From positions 1-64,000 of the forward strand of contig CAKRJT010000011.1 of assembly GCA_934351925.1 (NCBI GenBank): a stretch of 64,000 nucleotides of DNA, read 5' to 3'. The position numbers and the translations under genes were made by a program. The notes beneath the pieces were generated by a model. The model did not search any database. It saw only the letters and a program-made list of their open reading frames with translations, and had not been told where the DNA came from. This DNA is from an uncultured Lachnospiraceae bacterium (GTDB lineage: Bacteria > Bacillota > Clostridia > Lachnospirales > Lachnospiraceae). Shown piece after piece: positions 44,110 to 53,535 of this stretch. The number at the start of each line of letters is the position of its first letter. The stretch's first letter is position 1.

Positions 44110-44126
44110 TAACTGGAGGAGTTGTC

Positions 44127-46193
44127 ATGGCAAAATATCTTGTAATCGTTGAGTCCCCGGCAAAGGTAAAGACTATCAAGAAATTTCTTGGTTCTAATTA
44201 TGAAGTGGTTGCATCACAGGGTCATGTTCGTGATTTACCTAAGAGTACGCTGGGAATAGATACGGAACATGACTTTGAACCAAAATATATAACAATAAGA
44301 GGTAAGGGAGATATACTTGCACATCTTCGCAGGGAGGTGAAGAAAGCTGACAAGGTCTATCTTGCAACCGACCCTGACCGCGAAGGAGAGGCTATTTCGT
44401 GGCACCTTGCACAGGCACTCAAGATTGACGATAAGGACATCAACAGAATCAGTTTCAATGAGATAACAAAGAATGCAGTCAAGGCATCTATCAAGGAGCC
44501 GAGAAAGCTTGATATGAACCTTGTGGACGCACAGCAGTCAAGAAGAATACTTGACCGTATGGTTGGTTACCGTATCAGCCCTGTCCTGTGGGAGAAGGTA
44601 AAGAGAGGCCTTAGCGCAGGCCGTGTCCAGTCGGTGGCGCTAAGAATTATCTGCGACCGTGAGGCTGAGATAAATGCGTTCATACCTGAGGAGTACTGGA
44701 CGATAGATGGCATCTTTAAGATTAAGGGTGAGAAGAGACTTCTGACAGCCAAGTATACCGGAGATGCCAAGGGAAATTCGGCTATTCACAATGAGGCTGA
44801 GAAGAATGTTGTTCTTGCGGGAATTAAGAACGGGGCTGCGAGTGTCATTGAGGTGAAGAAGAGCGAGAGAATAAGGAAGGCTCCGCTCCCATTTACGACG
44901 AGTACACTTCAGCAGGAAGCAGCCAAGGCTCTCAATTTTTCGACACAGAAGACAATGCGTATCGCTCAGCAGCTTTATGAGGGCGTTGATATAGAGGGGC
45001 ATGGAACGATAGGTATTATCACATACCTGAGAACGGATTCGACGCGGGTAGCGGCGGAGGCTGACTTATCGGCGAGAGAATATATTAAGGAGAATTACGG
45101 CGTCGATTACTATGCGCCTATGGATAATAAGAAGGAGACCGACAAGAAGATACAGGATGCACACGAGGCGATAAGACCTACGGACATCAGGCTTACACCT
45201 GCCATGGTCAAGGAGTCACTTCAGCGCGACCAGTTCCGCCTGTATCAGCTTATATGGAAGCGTTTCGTGGCAAGCCGCATGCAGCCGGCACGATACGAGA
45301 CGACTACGGCGAAGATAGCAGTCGGAGAACATCATTTCTCCGCTTCCGCATCGAGACTTGCATTCGACGGCTTTATGTCCGTGTATGCGGAGGCTGATGA
45401 GGAGAAGGAGGAGAATAATTCAATGGTCGGAAACCTGAGCACCGAGAGCGTGATAACGCTTGAGGACACTGAGAGCAGGCAGCATTTTACGCAGCCGCCG
45501 GCACACTATACGGAGGCGACGCTTGTAAGAACGCTCGAGGAGCTTGGCATAGGCAGACCAAGTACCTATGCTCCTACGATAACGACTATAATCAACAGAA
45601 GATATGTTGCTAAGGAAAATAAAAATCTCTATGTAACTGAGCTTGGGGAGGCGGTTAATTCCATTATGATGAAGGCATTCCCTGTAATTGTAGACGTGAA
45701 TTTTACGGCGAACATGGAATCCCTCCTCGATGGAGTCGCAGACGGAAGCATACAGTGGAAGACGGTTGTGAGCAACTTCTATCCTGACCTTGATGAGGCG
45801 GTTAAGAATGCAGAGAAGGAACTTGAGGAGGTTAAGATTGAGGACGAGGTAACAGACATTCCATGCGATGTATGCGGAAGAATGATGGTTGTCAAGTACG
45901 GACCTCACGGTAAGTTCCTCGCTTGTCCGGGATTTCCTGACTGCCGCAACACGAAGCCGTATCTCGAGAAGATAGGAGCTGCGTGCCCTAAGTGCGGCAA
46001 GGACATAGTTATCAGAAAGACTAAGAAGGGAAGAAAGTACTTTGGCTGTGAAGGTTTCCCTGACTGTGACTTTATGTCATGGCAGAAACCATCGGACAAG
46101 AAATGCCCTGAGTGCGGCGGCTATATGGTTGAAAAGGGAAATAAGCTTGTGTGCGCTGATGAACATTGCGGTTTTGTGATGGATAAAAATTAA
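44127..46193 (+). CDS. topA: DNA topoisomerase I
   Basis: A 688-residue type IA topoisomerase that relaxes negative supercoils. The TOPRIM domain has YLVIVESPAKVKTIKK and ATDPDREGEAISWHL; the catalytic Tyr is Tyr300 in IITYLRTDSTR. Three C-terminal zinc ribbons follow: CDVCGR...CPGFPDC, CPKCGK...CEGFPDC and CPECGG...CADEHC. GGAGGAG precedes the ATG by 7 nt. In B. subtilis trmFO, xerC, hslV and hslU separate topA from codY; here codY comes next. Confidence 0.98.
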   Translation: MAKYLVIVESPAKVKTIKKFLGSNYEVVASQGHVRDLPKSTLGIDTEHDFEPKYITIRGKGDILAHLRREVKKADKVYLATDPDREGEAISWHLAQALKIDDKDINRISFNEITKNAVKASIKEPRKLDMNLVDAQQSRRILDRMVGYRISPVLWEKVKRGLSAGRVQSVALRIICDREAEINAFIPEEYWTIDGIFKIKGEKRLLTAKYTGDAKGNSAIHNEAEKNVVLAGIKNGAASVIEVKKSERIRKAPLPFTTSTLQQEAAKALNFSTQKTMRIAQQLYEGVDIEGHGTIGIITYLRTDSTRVAAEADLSAREYIKENYGVDYYAPMDNKKETDKKIQDAHEAIRPTDIRLTPAMVKESLQRDQFRLYQLIWKRFVASRMQPARYETTTAKIAVGEHHFSASASRLAFDGFMSVYAEADEEKEENNSMVGNLSTESVITLEDTESRQHFTQPPAHYTEATLVRTLEELGIGRPSTYAPTITTIINRRYVAKENKNLYVTELGEAVNSIMMKAFPVIVDVNFTANMESLLDGVADGSIQWKTVVSNFYPDLDEAVKNAEKELEEVKIEDEVTDIPCDVCGRMMVVKYGPHGKFLACPGFPDCRNTKPYLEKIGAACPKCGKDIVIRKTKKGRKYFGCEGFPDCDFMSWQKPSDKKCPECGGYMVEKGNKLVCADEHCGFVMDKN

Positions 46194-46295
46194 TATATTT
46201 AATTATCAAAACGGAATATTAAGAATTATAACGATTATTCAGACTATTCACAAAAAAGTGTGCAAAAACTATTGTATATTCAAAATATTTATGCT

Positions 46296-46339
46296 AAACT
46301 TAGCAAGTAGAATTGATATTCTATTTGCTAAGTTTTTTT
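46296..46339 (+). terminator. Rho-independent terminator after topA
   Basis: AAACTTAGCAA pairs with TTGCTAAGTTT, extended by TAGAAT/ATTCTA, with a four-base TGAT loop and a TTTTTTT tail. It is only 57 bp before codY. Confidence 0.92.
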
Positions 46340-46395
46340 GCATAGAATGAGAAAATTGATTTTGGATTTTTTATATGGAAAGGGTGGTTGCACGG

Positions 46396-47172
46396 ATGAG
46401 CGTTCAGTTACTTGATAAGACAAGAAAAATCAATAAGCTTCTGCACAACAATAATTCGCACAAGGTGGTATTCAACGATATATGCCAGGTGCTTAGTGAG
46501 ATATTGGTGTCGAATACTCTTGTTATAAGCAAGAAGGGCAAGGTATTGGGAAGCAGCCTGTGTGATGGGGTTGAGGAGATTAAGGAGTTGATTGATGATG
46601 AGGTAGGTGAGTTTATCGATCATATGCTTAATGAGCGCCTGCTAAGCGTCCTTTCCACCAAGGAGAATGTCAATCTTGAGACTCTTGGTTTTGGAAGAGG
46701 AGATGCAAGAAAGTATCAGGCAATTATAGCACCTATAGATATCGCGGGAGAGCGGCTTGGAACACTTTTTATGTACAAGTGCGACAGCCAGTATGATATA
46801 GATGACATTATTCTCTGTGAATATGGCACGACGGTTGTAGGTCTTGAGATGATGCGTTCCGTAAATGAGGAGAATGCTGAGGAGACGAGAAAAATCCACA
46901 TTGTCAAGTCTGCCATCAGCACATTGTCATTCTCCGAGCTTGAGGCTATAAAGCATATCTTTGAGGAACTCGACGGCAATGAAGGTATACTTGTCGCAAG
47001 CAAGATTGCCGATAGAGTTGGCATTACACGTTCGGTTATTGTGAATGCACTGAGAAAGTTTGAGAGTGCAGGAGTTATTGAGTCAAGATCCTCCGGCATG
47101 AAGGGAACATATATAAAGGTGCTTAATGACGTTGTTTTTGATGAGCTTAAGAAGATTGACCTAAGTGAATAG
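46396..47172 (+). CDS. codY: Global transcriptional regulator CodY
   Basis: A 258-residue GTP- and branched-chain-amino-acid-sensing repressor. The N-terminal GAF domain begins SVQLLDKTRKINKLLH, and the C-terminal winged helix reads SKIADRVGITRSVIVNALRKFESAGVIESRSSGMKGTYI, the CodY signature. AAAGGGTGG 8 nt before ATG 46396 is preferred over the ATG at 46375. In B. subtilis CodY lies next to flgB and represses the fla/che operon in rich medium; the same adjacency here suggests nutrient control of motility. No good CodY box was seen before flgB. Confidence 0.96.
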   Translation: MSVQLLDKTRKINKLLHNNNSHKVVFNDICQVLSEILVSNTLVISKKGKVLGSSLCDGVEEIKELIDDEVGEFIDHMLNERLLSVLSTKENVNLETLGFGRGDARKYQAIIAPIDIAGERLGTLFMYKCDSQYDIDDIILCEYGTTVVGLEMMRSVNEENAEETRKIHIVKSAISTLSFSELEAIKHIFEELDGNEGILVASKIADRVGITRSVIVNALRKFESAGVIESRSSGMKGTYIKVLNDVVFDELKKIDLSE

Positions 47173-47188
47173 AAAATATGGTGCTTAC

Positions 47189-47222
47189 AAAATGCGCTGT
47201 TCTTTTTTGAGCAGCGCATTTT
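47189..47222. terminator. Bidirectional-type terminator after codY
   Basis: AAAATGCGCTG pairs perfectly with CAGCGCATTTT (11 bp). A run of A on the left and T on the right lets it work in either direction. It separates codY from the flagellar operon. Confidence 0.7.
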
Positions 47223-47332
47223 GATGTAAGTATGGCTTTAGAAAGGTCCTGTAAGTTGGATAATATATTGGTATTAGAATGGCAAAAGCATGGTAAAAAA
47301 ATGAAAAATATGCAAGATATTGTAAAAAAAGC

Positions 47333-47360
47333 TTGTTTTTTCAGATTGATGCCGTATAAT
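47333..47360 (+). promoter_or_regulatory. Sigma-A promoter of the flagellar (flgB) operon
   Basis: TTGTTT (47333-47338), a 16-bp spacer and a perfect TATAAT (47355-47360), with the predicted start near 47367 and about 56 nt of leader before flgB. A sigma-D-like GCCGTATAA overlaps the -10 but has no TAAA at the right distance. This is the only clear promoter for the 17-kb operon in the window. Confidence 0.7.
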
Positions 47361-47422
47361 TGATAAGAAGAATGTGTTTCTATGGTTTTTGATAAACTTG
47401 TTATCATAAAGGAGAATGAAGG

Positions 47423-47821
47423 ATGTTTGATTCAGGGGCATTTGGATATGTGAATGTACTCTCGTCGGCGGCGGACGCGGCATGGACGAGGAATGAGATT
47501 CTTAATAACAACATCGCTAATGTTGATACGCCGGGTTTTAAGAGACAGGATATGAAGTTTGAGACCCTTTTGCAGAACGAGATACAGAGACAGGGAAAGA
47601 CGAGCTCAACACTCGACCAGAAGGTTGCCAACGTAGATTATAGAAGGTTGAAGCCTTATGTATACACAGACAATGCAGAGCTTTCGACAAGACTCGACGG
47701 CAACAATGTCGATATCGATGTCGAGGAGGCAGAGCTTGCATCCAATCAGCTTATGTATGATGGAATAATAGAGGGGCTTAACAGCGAGTTCGAGAGAATG
47801 AAGGCTGTTCTGTCCAAGTAA
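47423..47821 (+). CDS. flgB: Flagellar basal-body proximal rod protein FlgB
   Basis: A 132-residue rod subunit at the base of the flagellar axial structure. It contains the flagellar rod N-terminal motif NNNIANVDTPGFKRQDMKFE and a C-terminal amphipathic helix (QLMYDGIIEGLNSEFERMKAVLS). TAAAGGAG precedes the ATG. First gene of the operon, followed by flgC after 21 bp. Confidence 0.96.
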   Translation: MFDSGAFGYVNVLSSAADAAWTRNEILNNNIANVDTPGFKRQDMKFETLLQNEIQRQGKTSSTLDQKVANVDYRRLKPYVYTDNAELSTRLDGNNVDIDVEEAELASNQLMYDGIIEGLNSEFERMKAVLSK

Positions 47822-47842
47822 TTATAAATAGGGAGGTCAGGT

Positions 47843-48292
47843 ATGGCATTATTCAGTTCATTTAATATAGCAGCATCGGGAATGACAGCACAGAGACTGA
47901 GAATGGATGTTATTTCCGAGAACATTGCCAATGTAAAGACTACGAGAACAGATGAGGGCGGAGCTTATGTCCGCAAGAATGTGGTCCTTAATGAGAAAGG
48001 AAATAATTACGGCATCAGAACCTTCAGTGAGATTTTTGATGCTACAAGAAGCGGAGTTGGGAATGGAGTTAAGGCGACAGCGATAGTCAATGATACTGAT
48101 ACGCCTATGGAGTTGGTATATGACCCGTCACACCCGGACGCTGACGAGAATGGATATGTGACATATCCGAATGTCAATATTATTACGGAAATGACAGACC
48201 TTATTGATGCATCACGTTCCTTTGAGGCTAATGCGACAGCATTCGAGGCTTCAAAAAGCATGGCATCAAAGGGCTTACAGATAGGTAAGTAA
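47843..48292 (+). CDS. flgC: Flagellar basal-body proximal rod protein FlgC
   Basis: A 149-residue rod protein. SSFNIAASGMTAQRLRMDVISENIANVKTT is the typical N-terminal rod/hook signature (listed as a family block), and the C-terminus has MTDLIDASRSFEANATAFEASKSM, the D1-type helix. GGGAGGTC precedes the ATG. Partner of FlgB, FliE and FliF in export-gate and rod assembly. Confidence 0.96.
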   Translation: MALFSSFNIAASGMTAQRLRMDVISENIANVKTTRTDEGGAYVRKNVVLNEKGNNYGIRTFSEIFDATRSGVGNGVKATAIVNDTDTPMELVYDPSHPDADENGYVTYPNVNIITEMTDLIDASRSFEANATAFEASKSMASKGLQIGK

Positions 48293-48324
48293 ATTATATC
48301 ACATAGTAAAGGTGAGGGTTGTTT

Positions 48325-48642
48325 ATGTCTACAGTTAATATTTTATCAGGTGTGTCGTCGGATTACCTTGCTAATTCCATCACTAATTCGAAAAACACCA
48401 AGACAGAGAGTTCAGGAAGCTTTGATGAATTATATCAGGCCGCGGTTAATCTTATTTCGGGAACCAACGGCTACATACAGCAGGCACAGCAGGCTGAGAT
48501 TGATTATGCTATGGGAAAACTTACGAGCACACATGAACTTAGCATAATAGAGGAAAAGGCGAATATTGCACTTCAGTACACTGTTGCAGTCAAGAACGGA
48601 ATTCTGGACGCATATAAGGAGATTATGCAGATTCAGGTTTAG
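48325..48642 (+). CDS. fliE: Flagellar hook-basal body complex protein FliE
   Basis: A 105-residue adaptor between the MS ring (FliF) and the rod (FlgB/FlgC). The N-terminus is variable; the conserved C-terminus reads AEIDYAMGKLTSTHELSIIEEKANIALQYTVAVKNGILDAYKEIMQIQV in segments typical of FliE. ATG 48325 is 6 nt after AAAGGTGAGGG; an upstream TTG is too close to that site. Confidence 0.93.
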   Translation: MSTVNILSGVSSDYLANSITNSKNTKTESSGSFDELYQAAVNLISGTNGYIQQAQQAEIDYAMGKLTSTHELSIIEEKANIALQYTVAVKNGILDAYKEIMQIQV

Positions 48643-48681
48643 TAAGATAATACAGAGAACTAGTGATACAGGAGAGCACAT

Positions 48682-50277
48682 ATGCCGGATATAGTAAAAA
48701 AATACCTTGATAAGATAAAGGAATTTTGGAATAAATACAATAAAAAACAGAAAACGATATTTTTCTCCTCATTAGCGGTGGTAATTATAGCACTTGTAAT
48801 TCTCGGAATGGTTCTGACACAGCCGCAGACAGTTGTAGTGCGTTACTGTTCGACGGCATCTGAGGCAACCGAGGTGAGACAGCTGCTCACCGGTAATAAT
48901 ATATCCTGTACGGTTGGCTCGAATTTTGAGATTATAATCGACAAGAAAGATGAGATTGAGGCACAGCTTGTGCTCGGTTCGAACAATATAGCGTCGACGG
49001 GGTATTCATACAGTGATGTGCTTACGGGAAGCTTCTCACAGACGCAGGACGACAAGGACAAGCTTTATGTTGAACAGCTTCAGAAGAGATTTGAGGCGCA
49101 GCTTGCAAAGATTGACGGCATCAAGAGCGCACAGGTCACCATCAAGTTCGAGGACTCTTCCTCAATTTTTGAGGAGAACAAGGACGCACATATAACGGCT
49201 GTACTTGTGACCAGCAAGACACTTGACGAGTCCACCACAGAGGCGATTGGACTTATGCTTGCCAACAATGTCGGAAATAAGAACACGAATAATGTAGTTG
49301 TGATAGATGACAAGGGACAGCTTTTGTTTTCCGGGATTTCAGATTCTACCTTATCGGGCAATACAACGCAGTATAAGTTCATGCAGGAACAGAGAAACAA
49401 TCTTGAGGTTGAGGTTAAGAAGTTAGCTCTTGCAACTCAGAATTATTCTGACGCCGAGGTTATGGTAAACCTTCAGTTTGATAACAACATAGTCACTGAG
49501 GTTGCACAGGAGTACACGATACCTACAGGCTCGGAAGAAGGACTCAGAAGCACAAGCTATGAGGTAAACAGTACCAACGGAGCTGCATCGGGTGGTACGG
49601 CAGGAACTGAGTCGAACGACAGCGATACGGGCTACGATGTTGAGCAGGGAACAGGCACCAACGGAGAGTATTCGCTCACACAGATTGACTGGCTTCAGAA
49701 CAGCAAATATACAACAACAGAGAAAACGGCTGCCTCTGTTAAACTTGATGAGTCATCACTTTCGGTTATACTCACAAGGTATGAGGTCGTATCGGAGGCC
49801 GATCTTAGGACACAGGGACTGCTCGAGGATATGACATATGATGAGTACAAGCTTGCCAACAGCGCACCGGTCTCGATAACGGTTGAAGATGATCTGGCAC
49901 AGCTTATAGCTAGCGGTACAGGAATTTCTGCTAATAACATCGCAATTTCCGCTAATATGAAATATGTATTTTTGGACACACCTGCAAGCAGCACACCTAC
50001 ATCATTTATTATTCAGATTGTGCTTGCAGTACTTATAGTAGCACTTCTCCTTTTTGTTGTATTCAGAAGTGCAAGACCTGTTACAGTCGAGGAGACGGAA
50101 CCGGAGCTCTCAGTCGAGGATATGCTTGCATCTACAAGGGAGAAGCAGGCACCGCTTGAGGAGATTGATCTTCAGGATAAATCTGAGGCACGCAAGGCTA
50201 TTGAGAAATTTGTGCAGGAAAATCCTGAAGCAGTTGCAATGCTTCTTAGAAACTGGCTCAACGACGACTGGAATTAA
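48682..50277 (+). CDS. fliF: Flagellar MS-ring protein FliF
   Basis: A 531-residue protein forming the membrane ring that nucleates flagellar assembly. N-terminal membrane helix (about 26-46), tandem ring-building motifs with the secretin/PrgK-like EAQLVLGSNNIASTGYS and LYVEQLQKRFEAQLAKIDGIKSAQVTI, a Thr/Ser/Gly/Asp-rich linker (about 290-325), a second membrane helix (about 435-457) and a C-terminal cytoplasmic tail that binds FliG, ending in NPEAVAMLLRNWLNDD. AGGAGAG precedes the ATG. Confidence 0.97.
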   Translation: MPDIVKKYLDKIKEFWNKYNKKQKTIFFSSLAVVIIALVILGMVLTQPQTVVVRYCSTASEATEVRQLLTGNNISCTVGSNFEIIIDKKDEIEAQLVLGSNNIASTGYSYSDVLTGSFSQTQDDKDKLYVEQLQKRFEAQLAKIDGIKSAQVTIKFEDSSSIFEENKDAHITAVLVTSKTLDESTTEAIGLMLANNVGNKNTNNVVVIDDKGQLLFSGISDSTLSGNTTQYKFMQEQRNNLEVEVKKLALATQNYSDAEVMVNLQFDNNIVTEVAQEYTIPTGSEEGLRSTSYEVNSTNGAASGGTAGTESNDSDTGYDVEQGTGTNGEYSLTQIDWLQNSKYTTTEKTAASVKLDESSLSVILTRYEVVSEADLRTQGLLEDMTYDEYKLANSAPVSITVEDDLAQLIASGTGISANNIAISANMKYVFLDTPASSTPTSFIIQIVLAVLIVALLLFVVFRSARPVTVEETEPELSVEDMLASTREKQAPLEEIDLQDKSEARKAIEKFVQENPEAVAMLLRNWLNDDWN

Positions 50278-50298
50278 GGTCTGCTTTGAACAGCGTTA

Positions 50299-50337
50299 AT
50301 GGAGGCGTGGAATACGCTTCGGAATGGAGACAATATG
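50299..50337 (+). repeat. Leader-hairpin element E (before fliG)
   Basis: GAGGCG-(TGGAATA)-CGCTTC forms a 6-bp hairpin with one wobble, followed by GGAATGGAGACAATATGG with the ribosome-binding site and fliG start. The 3' half matches element D (GGAATGGAGATTAGTATGGCA) closely; the 5' CATTAYTATTT word is absent, so membership of the family is weaker. Confidence 0.5.
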
Positions 50338-51345
50338 GCAAAGAAAAATGGATTAGACGGAGTCCAGAAGGCAGCGGTGTTACTCATTGCCTTAGGACCT
50401 GAGATGTCATCACAGATATTTAAGCATCTTCACGATGATGAGATTGAACAGCTTACACTTGAGATTGCCAATACCAACAGTGTATCGCCGGGGACTAAGG
50501 AGGAAGTGCTCAACGAGTTCTACGAGGTATGTCTCGCACAGCAGTACATTGCAGAGGGCGGTATCGGATATGCCAAGGATCTTCTTGAGAAGGCACTCGG
50601 TACGGACCGTGCCAAGGAGGTTATCGGCAAGCTTACAGCGAGCTTACAGGTACGTCCTTTCGAGTTCGTGCGAAAGACGGATCCGGCGCAGCTTCTCAAC
50701 TTTATACAGGACGAGCACCCGCAGACTATCGCACTTATTTTATCATATCTTTCACCTGCACAGTCGTCCATGGTTATCTCGGCACTTCCGCCTGAAAAAC
50801 AGGCAGACGTTGCCAAGAGAATTGCCCAGATGGATAGAACCTCACCTGATGTCATCAAGGAAGTTGAGGGCGTGTTAGAGCGCAAGCTTGCATCGCTTGT
50901 TAATCAGGATTACACCATTGTCGGTGGTGTTGATGCCATCGTCGATATCCTCAATGCGGTTGACAGAGGGACGGAGAAGCATATTGTGGAAACTCTCGAA
51001 GTCGAGGATCCGGAGCTCGCAGACGAGATCAGAAAGAAGATGTTCGTATTCGAGGATATTCTCTCGCTCGACGACAGAGCTATTCAGAGAGTGCTGCGTG
51101 ATATCGAGAATAATGATATTGCCGTTGCCCTTAAGAATGCCAATGAGGAGGTTCAGAATGTTATCTTCAGGAATCTTTCAAAGCGTCTTGCTGCTATGAT
51201 AAAGGAGGATATGGACTTTATGGGGCCTGTACGTCTCAAGGATGTTGAGGAGGCACAGCAGAAGATTGTCAATAATATCAGAAAGCTTGAAGATGCCGGC
51301 GAGATTGTAATAGCAAGAGGCGGAGGTGACGAGATAGTTGTCTAA
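50335..51345 (+). CDS. fliG: Flagellar motor switch protein FliG
   Basis: A 336-residue rotor protein that meets the stator and sets torque. It has the N-terminal domain binding FliF (LDGVQKAAVLLIALG), the EHPQTIALILSYL motif, and the C-terminal torque helix region (EDILSLDDRAIQRVLRDIE) with alternating charges (EEV, KRLAAMIKEDMDFMGPVRLKDVEEAQ). ATG 50335 follows GGAG by 5 nt; an earlier ATG at 50299 lies in the hairpin leader and is rejected. Confidence 0.97.
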   Translation: MAKKNGLDGVQKAAVLLIALGPEMSSQIFKHLHDDEIEQLTLEIANTNSVSPGTKEEVLNEFYEVCLAQQYIAEGGIGYAKDLLEKALGTDRAKEVIGKLTASLQVRPFEFVRKTDPAQLLNFIQDEHPQTIALILSYLSPAQSSMVISALPPEKQADVAKRIAQMDRTSPDVIKEVEGVLERKLASLVNQDYTIVGGVDAIVDILNAVDRGTEKHIVETLEVEDPELADEIRKKMFVFEDILSLDDRAIQRVLRDIENNDIAVALKNANEEVQNVIFRNLSKRLAAMIKEDMDFMGPVRLKDVEEAQQKIVNNIRKLEDAGEIVIARGGGDEIVV

Positions 51346-52159
51346 TCTGCTGAAATATAATAGCTTTGTAGTTAAGGATGCTGACAGCTATGTAATCGAT
51401 TCTAACCAGAAGGTTATAGATAAGATTAACAGCATCAAAAAGAATATAGTGGCAACGAATGTCCTGAGTCCGAATCCTCCGGATGCAGACGGGTTTGTGA
51501 GTGGACTGAGCGCGCAGGTTGTCGAGGAAATTACGGAGGATGAGACGGCGGCGGCACAGGAAGAGATATCCGTGCAGACGCAGGAGATACTTGACAACGC
51601 CAGGCGCGAAGGTGAGGAGATAGTCGCACAGGCACACCGAGAGGCTGAACAGTTCATTAATATAATGAAGAATGAGGGCTACGAGCAGGGACTTAAGGAC
51701 GGAGCTGAGGCTGTTGAGGAACAGAAGAGAAAGCTTGAGGAAGAGTACCGGGCGAAAGAACAGCAGCTTGAGAAGGAATATCAGAAGAAGGTCGCTGACA
51801 TAGAACCGATGCTGGTGGACACCTTCATCAAGGTATTTTCGAATGTTACACATACTGTCGCTGAGGATAAGAAGGATATGATAATATATCTCATTAACTC
51901 TGTGATGGGAAATGCGGATGCAGGTAAAGAGTTTACCATACATGTATCACCTGATGATTATAGATTTACGATTAACAATCAGAATCTGATTACGGGAGCA
52001 ATATCCAAGGAAGTGCAGATTGAGATATCAGAGGATGCTAATCTAAAGAAAAATGAATGCCTCATTGAGACTGGGTCGGGGGTATTTGACTGTAGTCTTG
52101 ATGTTCAGCTCAACAACCTCATAAAGGATATTAAACTGTTGAGCTGCATGGACAACTAG
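51338..52159 (+). CDS. fliH: Flagellar assembly protein FliH
   Basis: A 273-residue regulator of the export ATPase FliI. An acidic N-terminal third is followed by a long Glu/Gln/Lys-rich coiled coil (about 75-150), and then the FliH/V-ATPase E-like C-terminal domain (VDTFIKVFSNVTHTV... FTIHVSPDDYRF). The start is TTG, overlapping the fliG stop by eight bases, with GGAGGTGA 8 nt upstream. Sequence is diverged, but the gene order fliG-fliH-fliI is diagnostic. Confidence 0.9.
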   Translation: MSNLLKYNSFVVKDADSYVIDSNQKVIDKINSIKKNIVATNVLSPNPPDADGFVSGLSAQVVEEITEDETAAAQEEISVQTQEILDNARREGEEIVAQAHREAEQFINIMKNEGYEQGLKDGAEAVEEQKRKLEEEYRAKEQQLEKEYQKKVADIEPMLVDTFIKVFSNVTHTVAEDKKDMIIYLINSVMGNADAGKEFTIHVSPDDYRFTINNQNLITGAISKEVQIEISEDANLKKNECLIETGSGVFDCSLDVQLNNLIKDIKLLSCMDN

Positions 52160-52209
52160 GGGCAGAACTGTTTTAAGACTAATATACATCTGTTAGGAGA
52201 GATTAGGCT

Positions 52210-53523
52210 GTGCTTGCAGATATTAATTTGGAAAAGTATATACGATTGACGGACAAGACCTACTACAAGAAACTTGGAAGGGTTTCTAAAGTTGTTGGAC
52301 TTAGTATTGAGTCAATCGGTCCTGATGCAAGGCTCAATGACCTTTGCAGGATAATTCCGAGGGATAATCCGGACAGGGTGATATACGCCGAGGTTGTAGG
52401 TTTTAAGGACAACAGAATACTTCTCATGCCATTTGAGGCGGTTGATGGAATAGCACCGGGATGTACGGTAGAGAATACAGGAAAGCCGCTGATGGTTAAG
52501 GTTGGACCGGAACTGCTTGGTAAATCACTTGATGGTCTTGGAAATCCATCTGATGGAAGCACGATACATTGCGAAGCAGAATATCCGTGTGAGGCGGCAC
52601 CACCTGACCCAATGGACAGGGAGATTATATCTGAGGTGCTTCCACTCGGAGTCAAGGCTGTTGACGGTTTGATTACTGTAGGAAAAGGTCAGCGTATCGG
52701 AATATTTGCAGGAAGCGGAGTCGGGAAAAGTACACTTCTCGGTATGTTTGCCCGCAACACTAAGGCTGACATTAATGTTATAGCTCTTATAGGAGAGCGA
52801 GGCAGAGAAGTGCGTGAGTTCATTGAGAGGGATCTCGGTGAGGAGGGTATGAAGAGAAGCGTGCTTATCGTAGCGACTTCCGACAAGCCCGCACTCATCC
52901 GAAACAAAGCAGCCAAGACAGCTACTGCCATAGCGGAGTATTTCAGGGATCAGGGTAAGGATGTGCTTCTTATGATGGACTCACTCACACGTTTTTCTAT
53001 GGCACAGAGAGAGATAGGACTCGCGTCGGGCGAACCTCCTGTTACGAGAGGTTATCCGCCAAGTGTGTACAGCGAACTGCCTAAGCTCCTTGAGAGAGCA
53101 GGAATGAGCAGTAAGGGCTCCATTACAGGTCTATATACAGTGCTCGTGGATGGAGACGATTTCAATGAGCCTATAACTGATACCGCGAGAAGTATTCTCG
53201 ACGGTCATATAATGCTCAACCGTAAACTTGCCAACAAGAACCATTATCCTGCCATTGACGTACTTATGAGTATATCACGAGTTATGAGTCAGATAGTTGA
53301 CAAGGAACATAAGGTGGTTGCAGGTAAACTTAAAAATGTCCTTGCTACCTATAATGAGGCCGAGGATCTTATAAATATAGGAGCCTATAAGAGCGGTTCT
53401 AACAAGGAAATTGACTACGCTATCGAAAAGCATGATGCAGTAAACAGATTTTTACTGCAGGGCGTCGATGATAAATATGAATTTCCGAAGGAAATAGAGC
53501 TGTTAAATGATATTTTTAAGTGA
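52210..53523 (+). CDS. fliI: Flagellum-specific ATP synthase FliI
   Basis: A 437-residue F1-beta-like hexameric ATPase of the flagellar type III export apparatus. Walker A GSGVGKST (168-175), GERGREVREFIERDLG, Walker B VLLMMDSLTRF, and the export-specific REIGLASGEPPVTRGYPPSVYSELPKLLERAG block. GTG start with AGGAGAG upstream. FliH and FliJ flank it as in other operons. Confidence 0.97.
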   Translation: MLADINLEKYIRLTDKTYYKKLGRVSKVVGLSIESIGPDARLNDLCRIIPRDNPDRVIYAEVVGFKDNRILLMPFEAVDGIAPGCTVENTGKPLMVKVGPELLGKSLDGLGNPSDGSTIHCEAEYPCEAAPPDPMDREIISEVLPLGVKAVDGLITVGKGQRIGIFAGSGVGKSTLLGMFARNTKADINVIALIGERGREVREFIERDLGEEGMKRSVLIVATSDKPALIRNKAAKTATAIAEYFRDQGKDVLLMMDSLTRFSMAQREIGLASGEPPVTRGYPPSVYSELPKLLERAGMSSKGSITGLYTVLVDGDDFNEPITDTARSILDGHIMLNRKLANKNHYPAIDVLMSISRVMSQIVDKEHKVVAGKLKNVLATYNEAEDLINIGAYKSGSNKEIDYAIEKHDAVNRFLLQGVDDKYEFPKEIELLNDIFK

Positions 53524-53535
53524 GGCATCAGATAG

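Noticed and set aside
46272..46300. codY promoter TTGTAT-N17-TAAACT
   Set aside because: Poor matches in both boxes, and the -10 falls inside the topA terminator stem.
47323..47359. Sigma-D (FliA) promoter before flgB, TAAA plus GCCGTATAA
   Set aside because: The spacing between the two boxes is about 24 nt rather than 15; the overlapping TTGTTT-N16-TATAAT is a better promoter.
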